From positions 62,001-126,000 of the forward strand of contig CANSJQ010000001.1 in assembly GCA_947647275.1 (NCBI GenBank): a DNA stretch of 64,000 nt, in the 5' to 3' direction. How positions within the stretch are numbered: position 1 is the stretch's first letter; each line of letters begins with the position of its first letter. The notes beneath the pieces were generated by a model, which saw nothing but the letters and a program-made list of their open reading frames with translations, did not search any database and was not told where the DNA came from. The stretch is from an uncultured Clostridiaceae bacterium (GTDB taxonomy: Bacteria > Bacillota > Clostridia > TANB77 > CAG-508). A program made the position numbers and the translations under genes. This document shows, piece by piece, positions 27,608 to 37,105 of the stretch.

Positions 27608-28837
27608 ATGGAATATTTATATATAATACAAATTGCATTAGTATGGATAGTAACAATATACTGGCTATATCAACTAGTAGTAAGTGTATGTTCGTTAATC
27701 AAACTAAAAGACAAACCAATAATAGAAGATAAGCAAAATAGATTTATGGCAATAATACCAGCCCATAATGAAGCAGCAGTTGTAGCAAATTTAGTAGAAA
27801 GTTTAAAAAATCAAAATTACCCAAAAGAGCTATATGACATATATGTAATAGCAGATAACTGTACAGATAACACAGCAGAAGTAGCAAGAAATGCTGGAGC
27901 AATTGTGTATGAAAGATTTGATGAAACTAAAAAAACAAAAGGTTTTGCACTTCAATGGTTTTTAGCACAAAAAATTGAAGAAGATGCACCATATGATGCA
28001 TTATGTGTATTTGATGCAGATAACATTGCAGATGAGAACTTTTTAAAAGCAATGAATAAAAAATTGTGCCAAGGCGAAAACGTTGTACAAGGTTACCGTG
28101 ATATTAAAAACCCAACAGATAACTGGATAACAGCAGGTTATGCAATATTCTATTGGACAATGAATAGATTTTACCATTATGCAAGATATAACATAGGTTT
28201 ATCTCCGCTTTTAAATGGTACAGGTTTTATGGTTAGGTTTGACGTAATAAAACCAACAGGTTGGGATACAAAAACTCTAACTGAAGACATAGAATTTTCA
28301 TTAAAAAACATAATAGAAGGAAGAAGATTAGGTTGGGCAACAGATGCAATAGTATATGATGAACAACCAACAGGCTTCAAACAATCATGGTCACAAAGGT
28401 CAAGGTGGACAGTAGGGCATATACAATGCTTAAAAGAATATACAGGTTTACTAGCAACAGCAGTAAAAGAAAAGAAAACATTAATGAATTTTGATGGACT
28501 TTTATACATGCTAGGAAGTATACCAATGTTTGTAATAACATTAGTTCTATTACTAATAAACTTTGTAATATATGCAGCACAAGGAATGACAACAATGGAA
28601 TTAGTAATAAACATTTTAAGATATTTAATACCAACATTTTTATTACCAATATTAACAGCAATATTAATAATGGCAATGGATAAAAGACCAATAAAACCAA
28701 TGATAAAAGGCTTACTATTTTACCCATTATTCTTAGGTTCATGGTTACTAATAAACTTCAAATGTTTATTCAAACGTGAAACAAAATGGGAAAAAATAGA
28801 ACATGTTAGAGATATAAAAATAAATGAAGTAAATTAA
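27608..28837 (+). CDS. Membrane glycosyltransferase family 2
   Basis: A 409-residue processive-type GT2 enzyme. N-terminal membrane segment (3-25), then the GT-A domain with IIPAHNEAAVVANLV (about 50), VIADNCTDNTA, the DxD-like FDADNIADENFL (about 138), LTEDIEFSL and the QxxRW motif QRSRWTVGHI (about 260), then three C-terminal membrane segments. It probably polymerises or adds sugars from UDP-sugars at the membrane, like the N-acetylglucosaminyltransferase/cellulose synthase group. A strong terminator overlaps its end. Confidence 0.87.
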   Translation: MEYLYIIQIALVWIVTIYWLYQLVVSVCSLIKLKDKPIIEDKQNRFMAIIPAHNEAAVVANLVESLKNQNYPKELYDIYVIADNCTDNTAEVARNAGAIVYERFDETKKTKGFALQWFLAQKIEEDAPYDALCVFDADNIADENFLKAMNKKLCQGENVVQGYRDIKNPTDNWITAGYAIFYWTMNRFYHYARYNIGLSPLLNGTGFMVRFDVIKPTGWDTKTLTEDIEFSLKNIIEGRRLGWATDAIVYDEQPTGFKQSWSQRSRWTVGHIQCLKEYTGLLATAVKEKKTLMNFDGLLYMLGSIPMFVITLVLLLINFVIYAAQGMTTMELVINILRYLIPTFLLPILTAILIMAMDKRPIKPMIKGLLFYPLFLGSWLLINFKCLFKRETKWEKIEHVRDIKINEVN

Positions 28838-28874
28838 AAAAAGCGATAGCATCGCTTTTTTTAATTTACTTCAT
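28822..28874. terminator. Long terminator hairpin
   Basis: AATGAAGTAAATTAAAAAAA then GCGATAGCATCGC and the complementary arm to 28874: about 25 paired bases, overlapping the last codons of the GT2 gene. Confidence 0.9.
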
Positions 28875-28938
28875 TTTTTATAGACATTTAAATACTATAA
28901 TGATATAATTAACCACAGAAATGTTATAGATAAAAAAC

Positions 28939-29042
28939 AAGAATAAAATTTTCTAAGCGCATCCTTCGCTAAGAAAATCTAATTCTTCCATAACTATCTT
29001 CTAAGGAAACTCACCGTTATCGCGGATGACTTCCCTAAGAAT
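28939..29042 (+). ncRNA. Two-hairpin leader element (copy 1)
   Basis: Hairpin 1 (28939-28987, arms TTCTAAGCG/CGCTAAGAA extended), the linker ATAACTATCTTCTA at 28990-29003, then hairpin 2 to 29042 (arms starting TTCTAAGGAA and ending TTCCCTAAGAA). The same order and the same linker occur at 52564-52669 before an unrelated gene. It ends about 10 bases before the ribosome binding site of the GT-C gene, so a cis-regulatory role is plausible. Confidence 0.5.
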
Positions 29043-29062
29043 ATAAAAAAAGGTGTGAGAAA

Positions 29063-30553
29063 ATGAAATTAGATAAAAAAGATATATTACATATCATGAT
29101 AATAATAATAGGAATGATATTTATAATGCTATCAATATTTCATACTAATTTATGGTTTGATGAAAGTTACTCAGTAGGACTAGCAAATCATAATTTTCTA
29201 GAAATATGGCAAATAGGCTCTAAAGATGTTCATCCAATACTATATTATTTCATATTACATATAATAAATTTCATTTGTGGAAATAACATTATTGCATATA
29301 GGATATTTTCATGGATATGTGCATCAATAATAGGAATATTAGGTTTTACACATATAAGAAAAGACTTTGGAAAAGATGTTGGAATAATATTTTCATTTTT
29401 AGCATTTTTCTTGCCAGTAAACATTGTATATGCTGGTGAAGTAAGAATGTATACATTAGCAATGCTATTAGTTACATTAATGGCAATATATGCATATAGA
29501 ATATATAAAAATAAAAATGAAAAAAATATAAAAAACTGGGTATTATTTGCAATATTTAGTTTACTATCTGCATATACGCACTATTATGCATTAGTTACAG
29601 CAGGCATAATAAATATAATATTATTTATATATTTTATAAAAGAATCAATAATAGAAAAGAAATTTACATATAATTTAAAAATATTTTTTATATCAGCAGT
29701 AGCACAAATTATTTTATATATACCATGGGTAATTGCTCTATTAGCACAAATAAAACATGTATCATCAGGTTTTTGGATAGTATTTAGCTTTCCTAAATCA
29801 GTAATAGAATTTTTTAACTTTCAATTTACAGGAAACTTAGGAGACGAAATATACTTAAACATTATAGTAGCAGGAGTATTTGGAATATTGATATGCATAT
29901 ATATGATATGTGCACAAATAAGAAATAAGCAAAAAGAAAAACCAGAACTATTCTCAATACTAGTATGGATATTATTAGTAATAGCAGTAACAATAGCATC
30001 AATATTAATGAAGAAAACAATAGTATATGCTAGGTATATGCTATGTGTTACAGGACTATTTATATTCTTTATAAGCTACACAATGGTTAAAAAAGGAAAT
30101 AAATATATAACAACATTAATACTTCTAATATCATTAGTGTTATCTATATTTGTACAATTAGAATTATCAAAAGTAAACTATGATGAAAATAATAGCAAAG
30201 GAATAAAATATATAGGTGAAAACATACAAGAAAATGATATTATACTACACGAGAATGATACAAGCAGTTTTGTTGTAGACGTTAATTTTCCAAACAACAA
30301 AGCATACTTCTGGAATAAACAAAATTGGAGCGGAGTAGAAGCTTATGAAGCATATGGAAATAACTTTAGTACAGAAAGCAACTTAGAAAAATTAAAAAAT
30401 TACCAAGGAAGAATATGGATAATATATACAAATAATCAATTTATAGAAGATGTTAGTAAAGAATTAGAAAATATAGAAATAATACAAACAAATTCATATG
30501 AACAAAAATATCATAATATGAAATATAAAGTTACGCTAATGGAAAAGTATTAA
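29063..30553 (+). CDS. GT-C membrane glycosyltransferase (GT39/ArnT-like)
   Basis: A 496-residue protein with about ten membrane segments. The first outside loop holds LWFDESYSVGLA and SKDVHPILYY; the DE pair and the DxHP motif are typical of GT-C enzymes such as ArnT and protein mannosyltransferases, which use lipid-phosphate sugars. MYTLAMLLVTLMA and a soluble C-terminal domain of ~130 residues complete it. The sugar and acceptor are unknown; likely cell-surface glycosylation. GGTGTGAG precedes the start, after a two-hairpin leader. Confidence 0.82.
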   Translation: MKLDKKDILHIMIIIIGMIFIMLSIFHTNLWFDESYSVGLANHNFLEIWQIGSKDVHPILYYFILHIINFICGNNIIAYRIFSWICASIIGILGFTHIRKDFGKDVGIIFSFLAFFLPVNIVYAGEVRMYTLAMLLVTLMAIYAYRIYKNKNEKNIKNWVLFAIFSLLSAYTHYYALVTAGIINIILFIYFIKESIIEKKFTYNLKIFFISAVAQIILYIPWVIALLAQIKHVSSGFWIVFSFPKSVIEFFNFQFTGNLGDEIYLNIIVAGVFGILICIYMICAQIRNKQKEKPELFSILVWILLVIAVTIASILMKKTIVYARYMLCVTGLFIFFISYTMVKKGNKYITTLILLISLVLSIFVQLELSKVNYDENNSKGIKYIGENIQENDIILHENDTSSFVVDVNFPNNKAYFWNKQNWSGVEAYEAYGNNFSTESNLEKLKNYQGRIWIIYTNNQFIEDVSKELENIEIIQTNSYEQKYHNMKYKVTLMEKY

Positions 30554-30560
30554 TTAGAAA

Positions 30561-30611
30561 TGTAGGGGGGTAATCGGTAAGGAATACCTAAAAGAATGCC
30601 GAATTATGCCC
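30561..30611. repeat. Dispersed repeat, TAAGGAATACCT type (copy 2)
   Basis: TGTAGGGGGGTAATCGGTAA then GGAATACCT...AATTATGCCC; matches the copy at 5795-5850. Confidence 0.65.
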
Positions 30612-30675
30612 AAGAAAATGATTATAATGAATATTGAAAAGTATAAAAATATTCGAATTTTGAAGGGAGAAAAAA

Positions 30676-31492
30676 ATGAGAGTATACGCATTTGTTGGGC
30701 CATCAGGTACAGGTAAAAGTTATAGAGCACAAATGGTAGCAGGAGAAAATAATATATCATATATAATAGATGATGGACTTCTAGTAAACGAAAATGAAGT
30801 AGTAGCAGGAGAATCAGCAAAAAAAGCACCAACAAAAATAGAAACAGTAAAACATGCAATTTTTATTGATGAAAAAGAAAGAAAAGACATGATAAAAGCC
30901 TTAAAAAAGTATAAACCACAATCCATTTTAATACTAGGGACATCAGATGGAATGGTAGAAAAGATTGCAAAAAACTTAGAACTTCCACCAATAGAGAAAA
31001 CAATATATATAAACGAAGTAGCAACAGAAGAAGAAATGAAAACAGCAAAAAATATAAGAGTAACACAAGGAAAACACGTAATACCAGTTCCAACATTTGA
31101 AATAAAAAAAGACTTCTCAGGTTACATACTAGACCCTTTACAAATATTCAAATCAAGAGGAGATAATAAACCCTACATATCAGAAAAATCAATAATAAGA
31201 CCAACCTTCAGCTACTTAGGAAACTTCACAATATCAGACACAGTATTTAGACAAATTGTGGAATACCTAGCCAGAAAAGAAGAAGGAATTGCAAAAATAA
31301 TAAGAACAAGAGTAGAAAACTTACGGAGAGGGACCACACATATATATGGAAGTCTCAGTATATTATGGACTAAACGTAATAAAAGAGTTAAAAGAATTTA
31401 AAGCAAAATGCATAAAAGAAATAGAAAAACTAACAACAATGAATGTACAAAAAATAACAGTAATAGCGAAATCAATAGAAATAAGAAACTAA
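30676..31492 (+). CDS. P-loop protein fused to Asp23-like domain, +1 frameshift
   Basis: Two frames together encode about 271 residues. An N-terminal nucleotide-binding region has GPSGTGKSYRAQMVAG (Walker A, residues 8-15) and IFIDEKERKDMI. The C-terminal ~85 residues (ISDTVFRQIVEYLARKEEG, then GPHIYMEVSVYYGLNV) resemble the Asp23/Gls24 (DUF322) family of envelope-associated proteins. In the zero frame CGG at 31324-31326 leads to a basic junk tail; skipping its C gives N-L-G-E-G-P-H and restores the Asp23 strand through to TAA at 31490. It lies directly upstream of cmk and plsC. Role unknown. Confidence 0.78.
31324..31326 (+). other. +1 frameshift site: TTA-CGG-A in P-loop/Asp23 gene
   Basis: In-frame CGG after TTA. 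Skipping C gives GGA (Gly) and the frame carrying GPHIYMEV. Confidence 0.8.
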
Positions 31493-31505
31493 CATTGGAA
31501 ACGGT

Positions 31506-31603
31506 AGCATTGGGGACGGTTCGTAATCGGAAACAAGATAGAAAAGAACTTAAAGTCGAATACCAAAATAATCTGGCTAGATTAGGAACTGTCCCCAATG
31601 CGG
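31506..31603. repeat. 98-bp inverted-end repeat (copy 1)
   Basis: Begins AGCATTGGGGACGGTTCGTA and ends GGAACTGTCCCCAATGCGG; the inner sequence (TCGGAAACAAGATAGA, CTAGATTAGGAACTG) is shared with 54968-55066. Confidence 0.85.
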
Positions 31604-31633
31604 AAACAAATCGAAAATAAAAATATAGAGTGG

Positions 31634-31676
31634 AGTAGAGGCGATTATTAATCCCTAGCCCTTCAAAGAAATTACC
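31634..31676. repeat. GCGATTATTAATC repeat before cmk
   Basis: GTAGAGGCGATTATTAATCC followed by CTAGCCCTTCAAAGAAATTACC. The same unit occurs twice inside addA (51152 and 51306). Confidence 0.7.
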
Positions 31677-31708
31677 AAAGAAATAAAAAATAAAAAAGGA
31701 GAAAAAAC

Positions 31709-32386
31709 ATGTCATTCATAGTAGCAATAGACGGACCAGCAGGAACTGGAAAAGGAACAATAACAAGCCTAATATCAAAAGAACTAGGTTTAGTAAATAT
31801 AGACACAGGGGCAACATACAGATGTGTAGCATTAAATGCAATAAGAAATAATATAAAATTAGAAGAGCAAGAAAAAATAATAGCATCATTAGAAAACATA
31901 GAAATAGACATGAAAAACGAAGGTGGAGAGCAAAAAGTATTTCTAAATGGAGAAGACGTAAGCAAACAAATAAGAAGCAAAGAAGTCTCACAAATAGTCT
32001 CACAAGTATCTTCAATAAAAGAAGTACGTTATAAAATGGTAGAAGTACAAAGAAAACTAGCACAAGGAAAAGATGTTATAATGGAAGGAAGAGATATAAC
32101 AACAGTAGTATTTCCAAAAGCTAATGTAAAAATATATATGGATGCAGACGAAAGAGTGCGAGCGCAAAGAAGATATAAAGAAATGCAAGAAAAAGGAATA
32201 CAAATGACATATGAAGAAGTGCTTAAAAACATACAAGCAAGAGATAAAAACGACAAAGAAAAAGAAATAGGAGCCCTAAAAATAGCAGAAGATGCCATAT
32301 ATTTAGATACAACAGGGCTTAGTATAGAAGAAGTAAAGGATAGAATATTAAATATAATAGGACAGAATTATACAAAGAAATCATAA
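31709..32386 (+). CDS. cmk: Cytidylate kinase
   Basis: A 225-residue (d)CMP kinase of bacterial type, phosphorylating CMP/dCMP with ATP. Walker A DGPAGTGKGT (residues 7-16), then GATYRCVAL, QVSSIKEVRYKMVEVQR and MEGRDITTVVFP are diagnostic. It pairs with plsC 27 bases downstream, a common Firmicutes arrangement (the usual ispH-rpsA extension is missing). AAAGGAG precedes the start. Confidence 0.96.
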   Translation: MSFIVAIDGPAGTGKGTITSLISKELGLVNIDTGATYRCVALNAIRNNIKLEEQEKIIASLENIEIDMKNEGGEQKVFLNGEDVSKQIRSKEVSQIVSQVSSIKEVRYKMVEVQRKLAQGKDVIMEGRDITTVVFPKANVKIYMDADERVRAQRRYKEMQEKGIQMTYEEVLKNIQARDKNDKEKEIGALKIAEDAIYLDTTGLSIEEVKDRILNIIGQNYTKKS

Positions 32387-32413
32387 AATATCTAAAATAA
32401 TAGGAGAAAAGCA

Positions 32414-33007
32414 ATGAAAAAGTTTTTTAAAGAAATAGCAAGAAAAATTGTAAGAGGAGCAATATATGCATATTGCAAAATAGTACATAGAGTAAAAATA
32501 GAAGGGCAAGAAAACATACCATTAGATGAGCCACTAATATATTGTGGAAACCACAGAACATATTTAGACCCACCACTAATAGTAGTAACAGCCAAAAGGC
32601 ATGTACGATTTATGGCAAAAATAGAATTAAAAAAGAATCCATTTTTCGCATTTTTAGGAGTAGTATTTGATGGAATATATGTAAATAGAGACTCAAAAGA
32701 CATAACCGCAATAAAAACAGCTTTAAAAGCACTAAAAAACGGAGAATGTGTAGCACTATTCCCAGAAGGAACAAGAAACGGCTTAGAAAAAGGAGAAAAA
32801 GCAAAAGATGGAGCAGCGTTTTTTGCAATGCGTTCAGGAGCAAAAGTAATGCCATGTGGAATATCAGGAGGAACAGGAAAATTCGACAAAGTAACAATAC
32901 GTTATGGAAAACCACTAGACTTTAGCAAATATGACAAGAACGATAAAGATGCTCTTGATAAAATAACAGATGAAATAATGGAAAAAATAATAGAACTTAC
33001 AAAATAA
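32414..33007 (+). CDS. plsC: 1-acyl-sn-glycerol-3-phosphate acyltransferase
   Basis: A 197-residue acyltransferase of phospholipid synthesis, converting lysophosphatidic to phosphatidic acid at the membrane. The acceptor-site motif CGNHRTYLDP (an NHxxxxD box, about residue 39) and the PEGTRN motif (about 118) are clear, with GAAFFAMRSGAKVMPCGISG following. Usual length. Second gene of the cmk operon. Confidence 0.93.
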   Translation: MKKFFKEIARKIVRGAIYAYCKIVHRVKIEGQENIPLDEPLIYCGNHRTYLDPPLIVVTAKRHVRFMAKIELKKNPFFAFLGVVFDGIYVNRDSKDITAIKTALKALKNGECVALFPEGTRNGLEKGEKAKDGAAFFAMRSGAKVMPCGISGGTGKFDKVTIRYGKPLDFSKYDKNDKDALDKITDEIMEKIIELTK

Positions 33008-33021
33008 TTAACAATATACAG

Positions 33022-33050
33022 TTGCATAAAATAAAAAAATATGTTAATAT
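33022..33050 (+). promoter_or_regulatory. Promoter of T-box/valS
   Basis: TTGCAT at 33022-33027, 17-bp spacer, TAATAT at 33045-33050. Confidence 0.6.
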
Positions 33051-33077
33051 ATATAACATAGAAACAAAAACAAAGAA

Positions 33078-33334
33078 AAAGAGGAGTAAGTTTAAACTAA
33101 CTAGAAAAGAGAAAAGAAGTGAATACGCTGAGAGCTTCTTATAGAAAAGAAAACTGAAGGTAGCTTTGGAGTTGGAATAGAGAAAACAAAAAAAGTAACT
33201 ATTCTCGCATAAGCATGCGTTAAAAGCTAATTAAGATTACAAGCACAAAAAACAACAAAAAAGAAAAAAAGCTTGTAAATTAAGGTGGTACCGTGAGAAA
33301 AACATTCTCGCCCTTATACAAGGGCGAGTTTTTT
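33078..33334 (+). promoter_or_regulatory. T-box leader, valine specifier
   Basis: Stem I region with AGTGAATACGCTGAGAGC, a likely specifier GTA (Val) at 33160-33162, the conserved T-box AAGGTGGTACCGTGAG at 33282-33297, and a terminator CTCGCCCTT...AAGGGCGAG with T run at 33307-33334. Uncharged tRNA-Val would stabilise the antiterminator and allow transcription. A 278-base repeat element lies between this terminator and valS, so the leader is unusually far from its gene. Confidence 0.9.
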
Positions 33335-33352
33335 GAATTCTGTTAAACAAAA

Positions 33353-33630
33353 AGTGAGTCAAAAGGGACGGCCTTTTTTGACTCAAATAAGCCAAAAGGG
33401 ACAACCCTATGAAAAATATATCTAAATAAGGTTTTTTAAAACAAAAAAATATATGAATAAGTATTTTATAAGCTAATATGATGAAAGAATAATTATAAAA
33501 AATCTATATAATGTATATGTACTAAGCTATGTAAAATAAATATAATAAAATTTGAAAAATGAAAATAAAAAGTTAAAGGGGTGTCTCTTTTGGCAAAAGT
33601 GAGCCAAAAAAGGCCGTCCCTTTTGACTCA
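33353..33630. repeat. 278-bp element with inverted ends between T-box and valS
   Basis: The left end AGTGAGTCAAAAGGGACGGC and GCCAAAAGGGACAACCC (33353-33408) is inverted at the right end (GTCTCTTTTGGC and GGCCGTCCCTTTTGACTCA, 33578-33630). The centre is AT-rich and has no gene. Related to the GGGACGG palindromes at 41511 and 56291. Confidence 0.75.
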
Positions 33631-33652
33631 AAAAGAAAGGAAGGATAAATGT

Positions 33653-36322
33653 ATGTGTAGTAAGCATGAATTAGAGGGTAAATATGAGCCTAAGAATTTT
33701 GAGGAGGAGATTTATAGAAATTGGGAGGAGAAGGGTTACTTTAAACCAGATGAGGATAGAACAAAGGTACCTTATACTATTGTTATTCCGCCTCCAAATA
33801 TTACGGGTAAGCTTCATATGGGGCATGCTCTTGATGATACAATTCAAGATATATTAATTAGATATAAGAGAATGCAAGGGTTTAATACTCTTTGGATTCC
33901 TGGTACTGACCATGCGGCTATTGCTACTGAGGCTAAAATTGTTGAGAAGATGAAGGAAGCGGGTATTACTAAGGAAGACATTGGTAGAGAAGGTTTCTTA
34001 GAAAGAGCTTGGGATTGGAAAAAAGAGTATGGTGGAACTATTATAAATCAACTTAAAAAACTTGGCTGTTCTTGCGATTGGTCAAGAGAAAGATTTACAA
34101 TGGATGAAGGTTTATCTAAGGCTGTTGAATATGTTTTTATTAAACTATATGAAAAAGGTTTAATTTATAAAGGTAAGAAAATGATAAACTGGTGCCCTAA
34201 TTGTAATACTTCTATTTCAGATGCAGAAGTTGAATATGAAGAAGAACCTACACATTTATGGCATATTCGCTATAAAGTAAAAGATGAGGATAGATATATT
34301 ATAGTTGCAACTACTAGACCAGAAACTATGCTTGGAGATACAGGTGTTGCTGTTCACCCTTCTGATGAAAGATATAAGGATTTAGTTGGAAAAACTGTTA
34401 TTCTTCCAATTATGAATAAGGAAATTCCAATTATAGCAGACCATTTTGTTGAAAAGGAATTTGGAACAGGTGCAGTTAAACTAACTCCAGCACACGACCC
34501 TAACGATTATGCAGCAGCTTTAGCTCATGATTTAGAAATAATAGAAGTGTTTGATGACAACTTTAAAATGGGTAATTTAGTACCTGAATTACAAGGTATG
34601 GACTTATTAGAAGCAAGAGAAGAAATAGTTAAAATGCTAGAGAAAAATGGAGACTTAGTAAAAATAGAAGACTATACTCATAATGTAGGTAAATGTTATA
34701 GATGCCACAGCACAATAGAGCCACATATTTCAGAGCAATGGTTCGTAAAAATGGAGCCACTAGCAAAACCTGCTAATGAAGCAATAAGAAGTGGTAAAGT
34801 TAAATTTATACCACAAAAATATGAAAAAACATATTTTTCATGGATGGATAATGTAAAAGATTGGTGTATTTCAAGACAATTATGGTGGGGACACAGAATA
34901 CCAGCATATTATTGTGATGAGTGTAGAGAAGTAATGGTAGCTCATGAAAAACCAGAAAAATGTACAAAATGTGGTAGTACAGATATATATCAAGACGAAG
35001 ATACATTAGACACATGGTTTAGTTCAGCTTTATGGCCATTTTCAACACTTGGTTGGCCAGAACAGACAGAAGACTTTAAATATTTTTATCCAACATCTAC
35101 ATTAGTTACAGGATATGATATCATATTCTTCTGGGTAGCAAGAATGATATTCTCTGGAATTGAACATACAGGTGTAGAACCATTTAAAGATGTTGTAATA
35201 CATGGAATAGTAAGAGATAGCCAAGGAAGAAAAATGTCAAAAAGTTTAGGCAATGGAATTGACCCGTTAGAAATAATAGATAAATATGGAACAGATGCCC
35301 TAAGATTTTCGTTAATACTAGGAATATCAGCAGGAAATGATATAAGATATATGCCAGAAAAACTAGACCAAGCTTCAAACTTTGCGAATAAATTATGGAA
35401 TGCTTCTAAGTTTGCATTAGGAAACTTTGCAAAAATAGGAGAGAATATAGAAAACTTTGAAGAATTCATGATAAGTGAAGAAATACCTTCTAACTTAGCA
35501 TACGAAGATAAATGGATACTTTCAAAAATTAATACATTATCAAAAGAAATAAGTTATAATATAGATAAATACGATTTGGGAGTAGCTTGTAGTAAAATAT
35601 ATGATTTCATATGGAATGAATTTTGCGATTGGTATATAGAAATGGTAAAACCTAGACTATATGATGAAGAAAGTACAAATAAAGATGCAGCAGTATGGAC
35701 ATTAAACAAAGTGTTAGTAAATTCATTAAAATTATTACACCCAATAATGCCATTTATAACAGAAGAAATTTTTGCAAAATTATATAACAAAGATGAAAGT
35801 ATAATGATTTCAAGATGGCCACAATATGAAGAAAAATTAACATTTGAAAAAGAAGAAAAAGGAATAGAAGCATTAAAAGAAATAATAGTAGGAATACGTA
35901 ACTTACGTACAAATATGAATATACATCCATCTAAAAAATCTAATTTAGTATTTGTGAGCCAAGAATTTGAAGAAATGATAAGTTCTTCAAAAACAATGCT
36001 ACAAAAATTAGGTTTTGCAGAAAGTATAGAAGTAAAACAAAATAGAACAGATATACCAGAAGATAGTTCATGCATAATGGTAGATGGAATAGAAGCAATA
36101 ATACCATTTGGAGATTTAGTAGACAAAGAAGAAGAAACAAAGAGATTAGAAAGTGAAGTTACAAAGCTAGAAGCAGAAGTTACAAGATGTGAAAAAATGC
36201 TTTCAAACCCAGGTTTTGTATCAAAAGCACCAGAAGCAAAAATAAATGAAGAAAAAGAAAAATTAGCAAAATATAAAGAAATGTTAAAAGCTGCTAAAGA
36301 AAGACTAGAAGCAATAAAATAA
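33653..36322 (+). CDS. valS: Valyl-tRNA synthetase
   Basis: An 889-residue class I synthetase charging tRNA-Val. HIGH-type motif PPPNITGKLHMGHAL (about residue 45), the editing domain with TTRPETMLGDTGVAVHP, KMSKS motif GRKMSKSLGNGIDP (about 525), anticodon domain and a C-terminal coiled coil. The ATG at 33653 after AAAGGAAGGA is chosen; a longer reading would begin inside the repeat element. Its first half uses more G- and T-ending codons than the neighbours. No in-frame CGG. Controlled by the T-box leader. Confidence 0.97.
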   Translation: MCSKHELEGKYEPKNFEEEIYRNWEEKGYFKPDEDRTKVPYTIVIPPPNITGKLHMGHALDDTIQDILIRYKRMQGFNTLWIPGTDHAAIATEAKIVEKMKEAGITKEDIGREGFLERAWDWKKEYGGTIINQLKKLGCSCDWSRERFTMDEGLSKAVEYVFIKLYEKGLIYKGKKMINWCPNCNTSISDAEVEYEEEPTHLWHIRYKVKDEDRYIIVATTRPETMLGDTGVAVHPSDERYKDLVGKTVILPIMNKEIPIIADHFVEKEFGTGAVKLTPAHDPNDYAAALAHDLEIIEVFDDNFKMGNLVPELQGMDLLEAREEIVKMLEKNGDLVKIEDYTHNVGKCYRCHSTIEPHISEQWFVKMEPLAKPANEAIRSGKVKFIPQKYEKTYFSWMDNVKDWCISRQLWWGHRIPAYYCDECREVMVAHEKPEKCTKCGSTDIYQDEDTLDTWFSSALWPFSTLGWPEQTEDFKYFYPTSTLVTGYDIIFFWVARMIFSGIEHTGVEPFKDVVIHGIVRDSQGRKMSKSLGNGIDPLEIIDKYGTDALRFSLILGISAGNDIRYMPEKLDQASNFANKLWNASKFALGNFAKIGENIENFEEFMISEEIPSNLAYEDKWILSKINTLSKEISYNIDKYDLGVACSKIYDFIWNEFCDWYIEMVKPRLYDEESTNKDAAVWTLNKVLVNSLKLLHPIMPFITEEIFAKLYNKDESIMISRWPQYEEKLTFEKEEKGIEALKEIIVGIRNLRTNMNIHPSKKSNLVFVSQEFEEMISSSKTMLQKLGFAESIEVKQNRTDIPEDSSCIMVDGIEAIIPFGDLVDKEEETKRLESEVTKLEAEVTRCEKMLSNPGFVSKAPEAKINEEKEKLAKYKEMLKAAKERLEAIK

Positions 36323-36328
36323 CGCAAA

Positions 36329-36366
36329 AAAGAAAGTTTTAGTTGTGTCTAAAACTTTCTTTTTAT
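36329..36366. terminator. Bidirectional terminator after valS
   Basis: AAGAAAGTTTTAG and CTAAAACTTTCTTTTT arms. Confidence 0.88.
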
Positions 36367-36372
36367 ATTTTT

Positions 36373-36885
36373 CTAGGAAAGCAACAGAGAAATTTCGTCT
36401 TTGTTATAAATAAGTGCATGAGTATTCCAGAATTCTATCGACTTTGCATAAGCTAATTCGTCAATATTAGGATTCTTTTTCCAAGTAAACTGATTATAGA
36501 AATTTGAATCCCACGGCTCAGGAGCACTTTCACTCCCAATATATGAAGATAACAAAATATAATTATCATCTTCTATTCTTTTTAATACTACAGTAATACA
36601 AGAAGAATCGATGGGCTGACGTTTTTTTACCATTGGAGTAGGACCTTTTCTACCTTTACGAATGACATATATAATTTCATCGTTTTTCGTAATAGATACA
36701 CAGTTACATTTTCCAATTACATATTTCATATCAACAACTTCTTTGTGGAACTCCTTACATAAATGTAAGCCAGATAAGGCTTTAACTAAAGTTTCAAAAT
36801 TTACATTTTTATGAATATGACTATTAAACCGATTAAAAATACTTTTACCATTTGCACTTTTTGTGATAAACTCTAAATTATTCAT
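36373..36885 (-). CDS. Hypothetical accessory protein, 170 aa
   Basis: Unrecognised. The start MNNLEFITK at 36885 follows AGAAAGGATG on the minus strand. The C-terminal part has SSYIGSESAPEPWD and IEFWNTHALIY, a pattern that may belong to a nuclease or toxin-like fold, but I cannot confirm this. It carries an in-frame CGG (plus-strand 36829-36831) read as Arg in IFNRFNS; a shift there would soon meet a stop. Gene size and isolation suggest an accessory gene. Confidence 0.55.
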   Translation of the reverse strand: MNNLEFITKSANGKSIFNRFNSHIHKNVNFETLVKALSGLHLCKEFHKEVVDMKYVIGKCNCVSITKNDEIIYVIRKGRKGPTPMVKKRQPIDSSCITVVLKRIEDDNYILLSSYIGSESAPEPWDSNFYNQFTWKKNPNIDELAYAKSIEFWNTHALIYNKDEISLLLS

Positions 36886-37105
36886 ATGTTCATCCTTTCT
36901 ATACAAAGTTTAATAAATACATGAATATATTCTACTATAATTAACATAAAAAGTAAATAGAAAAAGAGAGATTTATAAATAATAAAGTTGAAATTATTAA
37001 AATGTTAATATATAATAAATATATAAGTATTAAAAAATAACATAAATCTTATAAATATAATGCATTTATAATCATCTTATATAAAAAGTAAAAAGGGGTA
37101 TTGAA

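Noticed and set aside
31408..31620. ORF of 70 codons after the P-loop/Asp23 gene
   Set aside because: It overlaps the shifted end of that gene and then a dispersed repeat; Asn/Lys-rich with no ribosome binding site.
33581..33652. Longer valS start at 33581
   Set aside because: The extra 24 codons lie in the inverted repeat; the ATG at 33653 has a good ribosome binding site and fits the family start.
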